Notes under the pieces: generated by a model
Told to the model about the DNA's origin: nothing
Database searches by the model: none
The model's input: the letters and a program-made list of their open reading frames with translations, nothing else
Made by a program: the position numbers and the translations under genes
Source of the DNA: JBDZUZ01 sp040255445
GTDB taxonomy: Bacteria; Planctomycetota; Phycisphaerae; Phycisphaerales; UBA1924
DNA length: 49,577 bases
Assembly (NCBI GenBank): GCA_040255445.1
Contig: JBDZUZ010000011.1
Coordinates: 1 to 49,577, forward strand
Direction of reading: 5' to 3'
Shown here: positions 17,956 through 26,554 of the stretch, one piece after another
How positions within the stretch are numbered: position 1 is the stretch's first letter
Layout of the letters: each line of letters opens with the position of its first letter

Positions 17956-19467
17956 TCAACGGCACACCTCCGCCGCGGGCAGACGGTCACGCATCACTTT
18001 CCCGGAAGCGGTCCGCGGCAGGGCATCGACGCGGTTGAACACGCGCGGGATCTTGTACGGACTGAGCCGCTCGCGAAGAAACGCACGCAGCTCCCGCTCA
18101 TCGGGCCCTTCCCCGCCGCCGCGCACCTCGTACACCGCCCGCAGCCGCGTCACCGTGTCCGACACCGGGAGCGGCGCGACCACGCACGCCGCGATCTGCG
18201 GGTGCATCTCGAGCGCCGCCTCGACCTCGGCCGGGTTCACCTTGTACCCACCGACATCAACGATCAGCTTTCGTCGGCCCGTGATCGTCAGCCGGCCGCG
18301 CTCATCAAGGACACCCAGGTCGCCGGTGAGGAAGTGACCGTCGATCATCCCTGCTTCACCGTCGAGGTACCCGCTCATCATCGAAGGGGCACGCACCGCG
18401 ACTTCCCCCTCAACACCGGCGTCCCGCTGCCGCGTGGGCTCATCGGGATCGACGATACGGATGCTCACTCCCCGCATCGGCCTGCCGACGCTCCGCGGAT
18501 CGAACTCGTCTTCCGTCGGATCGGCGAGCGTGACCGATGCGAGTTCTGTCGCCCCATAGAGCTGCCCGACCGCGATACCCCACGCCTGCGCGAACTCCGC
18601 CCCGATCCGCGCCGGCAAGGTCGAGCCGGCTGTATAGACGAGCCGCAGCCGCGACGGCCGCCGGCCGCTCCCTTGCCGCGTCAATGCTTCGATCGCGAAG
18701 GGCACAGCCGGAAACACGGTGGCCGTCTCAGTCAGGTGCGCTGCGATCGCCACCGGCTCGAACCGCGCAGCGACATGCAGCGCCGACCCCGCCCAGAGCG
18801 CGGCGAGCAACACATCAACTCCGTACGAGTGCGTCAGCGGCATCGTCGCGAGCACGCGATCATCGGGCGTGAGCCGGGCCGCCTCGGCGACATTCCGCGC
18901 GACCGCATCCAGCGCAGCGACATCGCGGAATGCGAGCCGCGAGCGGCCCGTCGTGCCGCTGCTCTGGAGGATGATCCCGGCCCGCCCTCTGGTGATCTCG
19001 TGCGGCGGGCGGGGTGCGAGCTTACCCACGGATAGAACCTTCGTGCTCGACGCCTGCACCGTGCCCACAGCGTCCATCATGCGCGCCCGGCACGCTTCGG
19101 CGATCGCGCACACCTCATCCACCGTCGCGGACTGAGCAACCGGCGCAACCCGGAGTCCACCGTGAAGTTCGGCGAGCAGATGCCGCAGATACCCAATGCT
19201 GTTGGGGGCGCTGAGGAGCTTCGTGCCGCGATCGCTCTGGCCGTGCGAGTCGATCACGCGGCGGGTGCATTCGCCCTGACCAGCGACCCGCTCCGCCAGC
19301 CACCCGTAGGTCGCGGTCTCCGCGATCCGACCGTCATCACCGACTTCACACACGGCGGGCGCATCCGGCCTCTCCCGACCGTGCTCGAGGATCCGCGCGA
19401 TCACCTCGCACTCCGCGGGCGCATCGTCCTTGGTGGCTCGCTGTGGCGTGGATCGTGTGGTGCTCAT
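17956..19467 (-). CDS. AMP-dependent acyl/aryl ligase
   Basis: A 503-residue ANL-superfamily adenylating enzyme that activates a carboxylic acid as its adenylate and passes it to CoA or ACP. Seen: the P-loop-like ILQSSGTTGRSR, the core motif YGATE, LTGDLG, and the hinge and catalytic-lysine region (ITGRRKLIVDVGGYKVNP, LPRTASGKVMR). Next to a chorismatase and an ACP, the likely substrate is 3- or 4-hydroxybenzoate as starter unit for polyene synthesis (inference). ATG 19467 overlaps the previous stop (ATGA). Confidence 0.9.
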   Translation of the reverse strand: MSTTRSTPQRATKDDAPAECEVIARILEHGRERPDAPAVCEVGDDGRIAETATYGWLAERVAGQGECTRRVIDSHGQSDRGTKLLSAPNSIGYLRHLLAELHGGLRVAPVAQSATVDEVCAIAEACRARMMDAVGTVQASSTKVLSVGKLAPRPPHEITRGRAGIILQSSGTTGRSRLAFRDVAALDAVARNVAEAARLTPDDRVLATMPLTHSYGVDVLLAALWAGSALHVAARFEPVAIAAHLTETATVFPAVPFAIEALTRQGSGRRPSRLRLVYTAGSTLPARIGAEFAQAWGIAVGQLYGATELASVTLADPTEDEFDPRSVGRPMRGVSIRIVDPDEPTRQRDAGVEGEVAVRAPSMMSGYLDGEAGMIDGHFLTGDLGVLDERGRLTITGRRKLIVDVGGYKVNPAEVEAALEMHPQIAACVVAPLPVSDTVTRLRAVYEVRGGGEGPDERELRAFLRERLSPYKIPRVFNRVDALPRTASGKVMRDRLPAAEVCR

Positions 19468-20804
19468 TGCGGCAGCAGCACCCCTGGATCGGCGGCCTTG
19501 GGCTCCACGGCCATCGCGGCCGAGTCCTCAACCGCGGCCGACTGCTGCAACAGCGAGAATCGCCGCCGCGTTGGTACCAAGGGCCGCACCCTTTCATGGA
19601 TCTCGAGCAACGCGCCGAAGAACGCCAGCCGCCAGCGCAGCTTCCAGACCGGACGCGGGAATACATGCCCCGCGAGCGTCGAGAGAATCGCGCGATGCAC
19701 ACCCAAAGGGCCAGTTCCGTTCAGGAACATCTCGCGGAAGCCGTGCCGGTAGTAGCGGCGCACGAGGCCGAAGAAGACCTTTGACGAACCCTCGACATAC
19801 CTGATGTACGCCCGGCGTGCCGCTTCTGCACCAGCGGGCCCGCCGAGCACCTCGACCGCAGCATCGACCGCGCGGACCGCCGACATCATCCCCATGCACA
19901 CGCCCGTCGAGAAGATCGGATCAACGAACGTCGCGGCATCACCAACCAGGAAGTAGCCGGGACCCGCGAACGGCTCGCAGCGGTAAGAGAAGTCGGCGGT
20001 GACATGGTTCCGCGAAGCGGTCACGGCGTTCCGAGTAATGGCCCGCAGATACGGCGTGCGTTCGATCCCCCACGCCAGCGCCTGGTCCGCCGGCACACCC
20101 GCATCGCGGATGACCTGCGCCGACACCACCATCCCGATACTCGTCCGCTCGCCATCGATCGGGATGACCCAGAACCATCCCTCCTCGCACATCACGATGA
20201 TCGGCGACCCGCCGACCTTCCCATCGCGGCGGTCAACTCCGGTGAAATGCCCGTAGTACGCGACGCGTTTGAGGTCGGGGAGTGTTTGACGCAAACCCAA
20301 ATGCCGCCCGACGATCGCCCCCTGGCCGCTCGCATCGAGCAGCACCCGGGCCCGCACCTCGCCGGCATCTGTCTCGAGCCGCACATCGCCGTCCGCAAGA
20401 TGCGTGATCGCCCGGACAGCGCACTCCTCACGCACCTCCGCGCCCGCCTCCGCCGCGGCGTCGAGCAGCACCCGATCGAAGGGGGCACGCTCGATGCTGA
20501 GCGTCCGGGCATCCTCCCCGTGCGGCCCGGGCGAGAACCAGAAGTCGGTCGGCGCCTCACCGTCGCCCATCACGAACGATGCGCCGAACTTTGGCACATG
20601 CGGGATCGCTTCGACACGCTCGAGCAGCCCCAGTTCTCGCAACAGCGTGTAGTTCCGCGGCAGCAGCGATTCGCCGACATGGAAACGAGGGTGGCTGTCC
20701 TTCTCCAGCAGCAGCACCGACAGCCCGCGCCTCGCAGCGCACAACGCCGCGGTCGCACCCGCCGGCCCACCACCAATCACAACCACATCGTGGACGGTGC
20801 TCAT
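19464..20804 (-). CDS. Flavin-dependent halogenase-like oxidoreductase
   Basis: A 446-residue FAD protein. Seen: the dinucleotide motif GGGPAG at 11-16, GESLLPRN, the pattern PKFGASF with Lys72, the signature WFWVIP (Trp210, Trp212, Ile214, Pro215) and GDAATFVDPIFSTGV. The WxWxIP motif marks flavin-dependent halogenases, and Lys72 is a candidate catalytic lysine. Xanthomonadin clusters contain such an enzyme. A non-halogenating oxidoreductase of the same fold remains possible. The ATG at 20804 lies 19 bases after the chorismatase stop with a GGAG upstream; the open frame continues further upstream but without homology. Confidence 0.8.
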   Translation of the reverse strand: MSTVHDVVVIGGGPAGATAALCAARRGLSVLLLEKDSHPRFHVGESLLPRNYTLLRELGLLERVEAIPHVPKFGASFVMGDGEAPTDFWFSPGPHGEDARTLSIERAPFDRVLLDAAAEAGAEVREECAVRAITHLADGDVRLETDAGEVRARVLLDASGQGAIVGRHLGLRQTLPDLKRVAYYGHFTGVDRRDGKVGGSPIIVMCEEGWFWVIPIDGERTSIGMVVSAQVIRDAGVPADQALAWGIERTPYLRAITRNAVTASRNHVTADFSYRCEPFAGPGYFLVGDAATFVDPIFSTGVCMGMMSAVRAVDAAVEVLGGPAGAEAARRAYIRYVEGSSKVFFGLVRRYYRHGFREMFLNGTGPLGVHRAILSTLAGHVFPRPVWKLRWRLAFFGALLEIHERVRPLVPTRRRFSLLQQSAAVEDSAAMAVEPKAADPGVLLPQ

Positions 20805-20823
20805 CACTCGACTCCGCCGCCGA

Positions 20824-21804
20824 TCATCCCCCAACGCGGCCGGTTGGTAGCGCCGCAACGGCCTCGATCTCGACCAGAAGCTCGGCCCGGCAGATATCCG
20901 CGCGAACGAACTCGACAACCGCGCCCGGCAACCGCAGCGCAATCGCCGCGGCGAGAACCGGCAGGTCGTCGGGACGAGACACATACACCACCGCGTGGCT
21001 CAGGTCGGCTGGCGTCGCATCCACCTCCGCCAGCAACGCGGTCAGATTGGTGAAGGTCTCCTCGAGCTGCGCTGCGAGGTCGCCCGCGTGCATCGATGTC
21101 TCACCACGAACGCTCGCGGTCCCGCCGACCAGCAGGTGCTCGCGTCCATCCAGACAGACCCGGGTTGCCCGGGCGAAACACGGCGGTCTGGGTCCGTACG
21201 CGGCGGAGTAGCGGAAGGCCGGCCGCTGCCGCGGATTCTCGATCGGGATCCCTGCGAGCGGCAGCGACAGAGCATGGACATAGAGATCATCGCCGTCGTG
21301 ACCGACACCCGTCGCCGTCGGCAGCGTCCGCTCGAACGCGGCTGTACCGGCGAACCACTCGACCAGCCCGTCGAACCGCCCGAGGTTGAAGGCCCGATAC
21401 CGGTCCAGGCCCTCCCCGATCGGTCGCGTAATCGCGGGAATGAAGTTCCACATGCGGACAATGTGCCGCTCGTCTTGGGGCGTGGCGCTCCGTCCGATCG
21501 CGCGGTACGCGGCGAGGGCCGCAGCACGGAACTCCGCCGCATTCATCATCGTGACGCCGGGGATCCGTACGGAGGTAAGCGTCATCGCCCTCTCGGAGAC
21601 GGTGGTGACCGCCGCGCGTGCCGTTGCGCCGTCGGAGAGGTCAAACTCCGTGCTCGCCTCATCGACGAGACCGCCCGCCACCAGCTCGTCGACCCACGAC
21701 GGAACACGCGGCGACAGCGAGAGCCTCGCGGCCGGTGCGCACGCAACACCGCTGCGCGATGCGCCGGATGACAGATGGGGTTGGTGCGTGATCGGTGCTG
21801 CCAC
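20824..21804 (-). CDS. Chorismatase, FkbO/Hyg5/XanB2-like
   Basis: A 326-residue protein of the RidA/YjgF-like chorismatase family, which hydrolyses chorismate to hydroxybenzoates (XanB2, Hyg5) or a dihydroxy acid (FkbO). Seen: IVRMWNFIPAI, YRAFNLGR, RTLPTATGVG, FARATRV and GTASVRGETSMHAGD followed by QLEETFTNL, in the family order. In Xanthomonas, XanB2 supplies 3-hydroxybenzoate for the pigment xanthomonadin; the neighbouring ligase, ACP and KS genes suggest the same job here. GTG start, eight bases after the KS stop. Which hydroxybenzoate is formed cannot be told from sequence alone. Confidence 0.8.
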   Translation of the reverse strand: MAAPITHQPHLSSGASRSGVACAPAARLSLSPRVPSWVDELVAGGLVDEASTEFDLSDGATARAAVTTVSERAMTLTSVRIPGVTMMNAAEFRAAALAAYRAIGRSATPQDERHIVRMWNFIPAITRPIGEGLDRYRAFNLGRFDGLVEWFAGTAAFERTLPTATGVGHDGDDLYVHALSLPLAGIPIENPRQRPAFRYSAAYGPRPPCFARATRVCLDGREHLLVGGTASVRGETSMHAGDLAAQLEETFTNLTALLAEVDATPADLSHAVVYVSRPDDLPVLAAAIALRLPGAVVEFVRADICRAELLVEIEAVAALPTGRVGG

Positions 21805-21812
21805 GGTTCGGC

Positions 21813-23912
21813 TCAGTGTACGAGAGTCCTGGAAGCGGCGGTACGGACGGCGGTGACGCTGATCGCGGCCCCGCCCCCGCCCGCTGTGATACGCGTGGTC
21901 TCACCACGCCGTTGAAGAACGGATGCCGCGGCGGCCACGAGCGGTGTCACGCTGAAGAATTCGGGCATGCCGGGGCACACGCTCGCTGCTTCGCGATGGT
22001 CACCATCCCAGGCCGGGTCGCCCAATTCGGCCAGGATCACAGCGCCTCGGCGGATCGCCGCCGCCCGGCTCTCGACGATGAGCGTCGCGGCCGCGGATCC
22101 GGTCACGAAACCACCCGGTCCGCCGTACCGCCCGCACGCGCCGTACGCCGAATTGACGACCGTGGAGTACTCCTCGGCCGCGCTGACCACAACACAGTCC
22201 GCCCGGCCCTGCCCGATGCGGAGCGCGGCGATCGCGAGCGCATCGAGCCCGGCGCTGGGCGTGCCGATGATCGTCTGGCACCCGCCGCGGATGCCGAAGG
22301 TCATGCTCAGGTGGGCCGCCGCGGCGTTGGGCACACCTTCCGCGAACAGCACCGGGTTGGCGGCGTTGATCCCCTCCCGGACGAGCTGCGTGTAGTACTG
22401 CTCGCAGAACGGGCTCGATCCGTGCGTGGTGCCCAGGATCGCGGCCGCGCCGGCGAGAAGGCTTGCATCATCGGCGGCGCCCGCGTGAGCCAGGGCCGAG
22501 GCGGTCGCGGCCAGCGAGAGTTTGGCGTACTCGCTCATCCGCCGCGCGCGGCGGGCGTTGATCAGATGCGCGTACGCGGACTCCGCGATCGGGCCGGTGT
22601 CCGCGGCGGGCTCTGGTGGGTCGCTCGCGAGGAACGCTGCGAAGGCATCGACGCCGACCGCGCCCGGGAGCACGAGCCCGATCCCGGTGATGACCGGGCG
22701 GCGATCATCTCCGGTTTCGCTGGGCGGCGCTGCGTGACGCCGCATCGGCGCTGAATCGCGTACCACAACAGCGGTGTTGCTCCCGCCGAACCCGAGCGAC
22801 ACCCCAGTCGCGGACTTGATTGCCCCGGGCTCACCGTCGCCACGGATCAGGCGCAGGTGCGTGAAGGCGGGGTCGATCGCATCGTCGCCGGCGGTCGGCG
22901 GAACGACCCCATCACGCATGGCCCGGAGCGTCAGGATGAGTTCAACCGCGCCGGCCGCGCCGAGAGTGTGCCCCAGGTGCGATTTGAAAGCAACGGCCGG
23001 GGTCTCTGCCAGCCCTTCACCAAAGACCGAAGCAAGCGCGGCGTACTCCGCGGCATCGTTGTTGGGCGTGGCTGTCGCGTGGGCGGTGATGAGATCGATG
23101 TCCGCTGGCGAAAGTCCCGCCTCGGTAAGCGCCCGCCGGATCGCATCCGCAGCGCCGAGGCCCTCGGGGTGCGGCTGAGTCAGGTGGAACGCATCGGCGG
23201 TCTCTCCCGAGCCGGCCATGAAGCCGAGCGGCTCTGCGCCTCGGACAGCGGCATCATCCGCTCGCTCGAGCACGAGCACGCCATACCCCTCGGCGACCTT
23301 CATGCCATCACGGCCAACGGCGAACGGCCGTGGCCGTCCCTCCGCGATGAGCCGCAGGCTGTCGAAACCGGCGTAGGAGTACTCGCTCACCGGGTCGTAC
23401 CCGCCGGCGATGACGGCATCGACAAGACCCGCGCGCAGGAGCATCGCACCCAGCACGAGGCTGTTCAGCCCCGAAGCGCACGCGGCACAGGTCGTGAGTT
23501 GCGGCCCCTGCACACCCATCCCTTCGAGGGCGCGTGACAACACCGCGCCGCCGAGGAAGTCGCGCAGCAGCGCGGGGTCGCCGGAACGGATGTAGTCCCC
23601 GCCCGCCCGCATGCCGTGGAGCGTTGTGCCCACAACCACGCCGCAGCGCATCGACCTCGGGAGCTTCGAGGCCTCGACCGCTTGCGCGATCGCAGCGCGG
23701 AGATAGGCCGCGGCACGAGGCAACGCGGTTTCGTGCGGCAAATCCACCGCCTGTCCGCCGCCCTTGTCGGGTACGGGCCGCTGCTCGAGCGCCGACATCG
23801 GGCCCAGCCCGGAACGACCGGCCAGGATCGCCCGCCATGTCTCATCGACACTGGCGCCCAGCGCGGTGATCAGTCCCGCGCCGGTGATCGCGATAGGCGA
23901 ATCGTGATTCAT
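21813..23912 (-). CDS. Ketosynthase fused to chain-length-factor-like ketosynthase
   Basis: A 699-residue protein with two FabF-like halves. Half 1 (1 to about 390) has an intact triad: Cys145 in CAACASG, His278 in TAHATAT and His315 in KSHLGH. Half 2 (about 405-699) starts again with VITGIGLVLPGA but carries GTPSAGLDAL where the nucleophile should be, so it lacks the cysteine and looks like a chain-length factor. In type II PKS and aryl-polyene systems KS and CLF are usually separate proteins forming a heterodimer; here they are one chain. Start ATG 23912, overlapping the acyltransferase stop. Predicted role: extension of the ACP-bound polyene. Confidence 0.9.
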   Translation of the reverse strand: MNHDSPIAITGAGLITALGASVDETWRAILAGRSGLGPMSALEQRPVPDKGGGQAVDLPHETALPRAAAYLRAAIAQAVEASKLPRSMRCGVVVGTTLHGMRAGGDYIRSGDPALLRDFLGGAVLSRALEGMGVQGPQLTTCAACASGLNSLVLGAMLLRAGLVDAVIAGGYDPVSEYSYAGFDSLRLIAEGRPRPFAVGRDGMKVAEGYGVLVLERADDAAVRGAEPLGFMAGSGETADAFHLTQPHPEGLGAADAIRRALTEAGLSPADIDLITAHATATPNNDAAEYAALASVFGEGLAETPAVAFKSHLGHTLGAAGAVELILTLRAMRDGVVPPTAGDDAIDPAFTHLRLIRGDGEPGAIKSATGVSLGFGGSNTAVVVRDSAPMRRHAAPPSETGDDRRPVITGIGLVLPGAVGVDAFAAFLASDPPEPAADTGPIAESAYAHLINARRARRMSEYAKLSLAATASALAHAGAADDASLLAGAAAILGTTHGSSPFCEQYYTQLVREGINAANPVLFAEGVPNAAAAHLSMTFGIRGGCQTIIGTPSAGLDALAIAALRIGQGRADCVVVSAAEEYSTVVNSAYGACGRYGGPGGFVTGSAAATLIVESRAAAIRRGAVILAELGDPAWDGDHREAASVCPGMPEFFSVTPLVAAAASVLQRRGETTRITAGGGGAAISVTAVRTAASRTLVH

Positions 23913-24877
23913 GCGGTCACCGCCGCGATAGGGCGAGGCGCCGACTCGGCGACATCGGCTGCATCTGTGACGGACGAGCCCGCCCAGACCTCGTGCAGGC
24001 AGAGCCACTGCTCGGGGTGCGCTGCGATCCTCGACTCGAGCACCCGGACGAGTCCGAGCAACAAGGGATCAGTGCGCCCGGGAGGGGCCGCCGGTGTCCG
24101 CTCCGGCCAGAGCGGCTCATCGATGATGATGTCGATGCGGCCATCATCACGCCGGAGCGAGAACACCGGGACGATGGGAGCGCCGGTCAGCCGCGCAAGC
24201 TTCACCGGCCCGGTCGGAAAGCGAGCGGCACAATCGAAGAATGGAACAGCAACGCCCGGCTGGCCGGGCATCACGCGGTCGGCCTGCATCAGCACGACCT
24301 CGTTGCTGCGGAGCGCATCGCGCAGCCGCAGCCACATCGGCAGGCCCTCGGTCACCCGCGCATCACGAATGCCCAGCCGCGCGTGCTGCTGCTCGCGCAG
24401 CCGCTCGAACAGCGGGGACCGGTCCGGGTGGAACACGACATGGATCTTCGGCTCCCGTTGCGTGAGCAGCGCCATCGCTGTCTCGAAGGAGCCCAGGTGC
24501 GCTGTCGCCAGGATCGCGCCGCGGCCCGCCGCGCGTGCCTGCACGTACGCAGCTTCGCCCTCGACCGAGCCAAGCCTGGCCGACAACTCTTCGCTCGTCA
24601 GGGCGCGGTTGCCGCCGAACTCAATGACCGCATCGAGGAAGTTGCCAACCACACCGAGCGCGAGCCGCTTGCGTTCGGACCGCGACGACGAGGCGCCCAG
24701 CAGGTGTGCCGCGTTCGCGAGTGTCGCCGCCCGCATGCCGGGGCTGAGCGCCCAGGCGCCGCGGATGATCGCGGGACGCAGCGCGGCCGCGACCCACGGC
24801 GCGTGCCGCGTGTGCCAGAAGAGCGTCGCCAGCCAGGCGTCGGCGCAGGCCTGACCTATCGAGGAGCGCAGGCTCAT
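23909..24877 (-). CDS. Lysophospholipid/lipid A-type acyltransferase (LpxL/HtrB-like)
   Basis: A 322-residue acyltransferase of the LpxL/LpxM group. Seen: the HX4E-like catalytic motif in ATAHLGSFE near residue 145, an N-terminal hydrophobic segment, VLMQADRVMPGQPG and a substrate-pocket region FFDCAARFPTGPV. In aryl-polyene clusters a similar enzyme attaches the polyene acyl chain to a lipid or sugar head group in the inner membrane. Coupled by ATGA to both neighbours. The exact acceptor is unknown; a housekeeping lipid A role is less likely given the operon. Confidence 0.85.
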   Translation of the reverse strand: MSLRSSIGQACADAWLATLFWHTRHAPWVAAALRPAIIRGAWALSPGMRAATLANAAHLLGASSSRSERKRLALGVVGNFLDAVIEFGGNRALTSEELSARLGSVEGEAAYVQARAAGRGAILATAHLGSFETAMALLTQREPKIHVVFHPDRSPLFERLREQQHARLGIRDARVTEGLPMWLRLRDALRSNEVVLMQADRVMPGQPGVAVPFFDCAARFPTGPVKLARLTGAPIVPVFSLRRDDGRIDIIIDEPLWPERTPAAPPGRTDPLLLGLVRVLESRIAAHPEQWLCLHEVWAGSSVTDAADVAESAPRPIAAVTA

Positions 24878-25608
24878 CGGCCGCCCCCGCCCGGGCGGAT
24901 CTCGCGCACGCCCTTCGGCGGCGTGAGCGCGAGTTCCTCATCCTTGATCCCGGTGCTGACGCGAACATCCGTCAATTCCACCCGTGTCCGCTCGCCGTCG
25001 GGATCGACGATCTCGAGAATCCTGATGCACGGCGTCGCCGGATCGATCAAGACCCGGATGAAATCGATGTGCTCCCGCAGCCCGTCGTTGCGCGGTTCCA
25101 GCCGTGCGGCGAACATGTCGGCGTCCGCGCCGCCATCGACCTCGATGGCCGGGATCTCCCGGATTTCGAAACGTTCGCGCAGGTCCTTCAGCCGCGGCAG
25201 CGGCGATGCCGCCACCTCGCGCATCTCGCCCTGGGCCTGATAGATCTCGACGACTCGGGCATCGGGGTAGTAGATGCGGATCTCGCCCGCGGCGAGGGTC
25301 ATCGTCGACGGCCGCGGCTCGCGCGTGTCCCACCGCGCCCGCTCGCCGCGGACCAGCACGGTCCCGGTCGACACCATCGGCCGCCGCAGCAGCGGCGTGT
25401 GCTTCTCCTGCCGGAAGTTCGCACGCAGATCGGTGACACCGGCGATCGCGCGATCGAACGCCTCCAGCCTCGCTTCGAACCGGCGCTCCGTCTCCGCGCC
25501 GTTGTTGTCCGGCGACTCGGCTCCCGGTGGCGTTGTCCCCGGCTGCAGCATCGGCAGCGCGCCCAGGCCCGCCAGGCCCAACACGTACGCGGCGAGCACG
25601 CCGGTCAT
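24874..25608 (-). CDS. LolA-like outer membrane carrier protein
   Basis: A 244-residue periplasmic protein with an N-terminal hydrophobic signal and a LolA-like fold: VTDLRANFRQEKHTP, then TGTVLVRGERARWDT and LAAGEIRIYYPDARVVEIY. LolA carries lipoproteins to the outer membrane; the LolA-like proteins of polyene clusters are proposed to carry the lipid-linked product. A Pro-rich stretch of about 20 residues follows the signal. Coupled by ATGA to the dehydratase and acyltransferase genes. The assignment rests on fold-level pattern and context. Confidence 0.75.
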   Translation of the reverse strand: MTGVLAAYVLGLAGLGALPMLQPGTTPPGAESPDNNGAETERRFEARLEAFDRAIAGVTDLRANFRQEKHTPLLRRPMVSTGTVLVRGERARWDTREPRPSTMTLAAGEIRIYYPDARVVEIYQAQGEMREVAASPLPRLKDLRERFEIREIPAIEVDGGADADMFAARLEPRNDGLREHIDFIRVLIDPATPCIRILEIVDPDGERTRVELTDVRVSTGIKDEELALTPPKGVREIRPGGGGR

Positions 25609-26060
25609 ACCACCCGCTCCTCGCTCGCCAGCGTCACGGTGCCCGCGGCGACGACGACGTCGTTGAACGTCGCCCGCACCTCGAAGAGCCGCAGCGGCCC
25701 CATCGATCGCATCAGCCGCGCCGACAGCCGGACTTCGCCCGGCGGCCGCGCTGCCGCCGGGAACTTCACATCGACATGCGCGAGCCGGGCTGATGCGCCG
25801 TCGTCCGTTGCAGCGAACCCCGCGATTCCCGCCACCTGCGCCAGACTCTCAGCGAGCAACACCCCGGGCACAATCGGATCACCCGGGAAGTGCGCGGCGA
25901 GGAACGGCTCGTCGCCGCGGACCATCCACGAACCCTCCGCGGACACCCCGGGCTCGACACGCTCAGCGGAGGTCACAAAGCGAAACTCGGGTCCATGCGG
26001 GAGGCGGCCGATCATCGCGGCCGCATCGCCCGGCGCAGTCTCAGCGCGTGTAGAGGTCAT
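25605..26060 (-). CDS. FabZ-like 3-hydroxyacyl-ACP dehydratase
   Basis: A 151-residue hot-dog-fold protein. Seen: the FabZ pattern FLAAHFPGDPIVPGVL with the catalytic His, followed by ESLAQVAG. It would dehydrate 3-hydroxyacyl-ACP to the 2-enoyl form, which in polyene synthesis is left unreduced to build conjugation. The acidic partner residue usual in FabZ (Glu in LLxEALAQ) is present as Glu in LLAESLAQ. ATGA overlaps on both sides. No ketoreductase gene is seen nearby, so that step may be supplied by a housekeeping FabG. Confidence 0.85.
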   Translation of the reverse strand: MTSTRAETAPGDAAAMIGRLPHGPEFRFVTSAERVEPGVSAEGSWMVRGDEPFLAAHFPGDPIVPGVLLAESLAQVAGIAGFAATDDGASARLAHVDVKFPAAARPPGEVRLSARLMRSMGPLRLFEVRATFNDVVVAAGTVTLASEERVV

Positions 26061-26314
26061 GCGCTCCGCTGCCGCTCCACAAAGCCCGCCAGCGTCGTGA
26101 TCGATTCGAACACGTGCTTGCCCAGTTCGCGCTCGGGGATCTTGATGCCGAACGCTTTCTCGATGTTGGTCACCACCAGCAGCATGTCGAGCGAGTCAAG
26201 GTCGTACTCACCGCCGACCAGCGGCATGTCGTCCGCGAGTTCTGCATCTTCACCGAGCCGCAGGCTCTCGCGGATGACCTGTTTCACAGAATCGATGGTG
26301 GCGGAAGAAGACAT
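26057..26314 (-). CDS. Acyl carrier protein
   Basis: An 85-residue acidic four-helix protein with the phosphopantetheine site DLDSLDML (Ser41). First gene of the twelve-gene operon, so it is probably the dedicated carrier of the aryl-polyene-like chain. The start ATG 26314 matches the typical ACP N-terminus; the open frame continues upstream without homology. No strong Shine-Dalgarno sequence precedes it. The stop overlaps the dehydratase start (ATGA). Confidence 0.92.
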   Translation of the reverse strand: MSSSATIDSVKQVIRESLRLGEDAELADDMPLVGGEYDLDSLDMLLVVTNIEKAFGIKIPERELGKHVFESITTLAGFVERQRSA

Positions 26315-26515
26315 GGTGTGGTGTGTGGTGCCGGATGCTCGGTCGTGGTCTGCAGTGCCAACGCGATACACCAACCGACGCGGGTCGGGGAGTCGGGTTC
26401 CGGAGCGGGCGGTCCTTCCGTGCCGAACCGGAGCAAGCGCCGGTTCATGAAACCGACGGTACTGGTGCTGCCCGGGGGGCGTCAAACGTCCGGCCTGAGA
26501 TGAAGGCGGCCAACC
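26315..26515. other. Upstream region of the pigment-like operon
   Basis: About 200 bases between the ACP start and the terminator of the next upstream transcript. It should hold the operon promoter, but I cannot pick a convincing -35/-10 pair or operator. GT-rich sequence (26315-26330) precedes the ACP start codon. No coding sequence is supported. Confidence 0.3.
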
Positions 26516-26554
26516 AAAAAACGAGAAGGGCCGGAGCAAGCTCCGGCCCTTCTC
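26516..26554 (-). terminator. Strong intrinsic terminator (minus strand)
   Basis: A perfect 15-bp inverted repeat (26523-26537 with 26540-26554, core GAGAAGGGCCGGAGC) is followed on the minus strand by six T residues (26521-26516). It terminates the transcript coming from the coiled-coil gene and separates it from the pigment-like operon. Confidence 0.9.
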
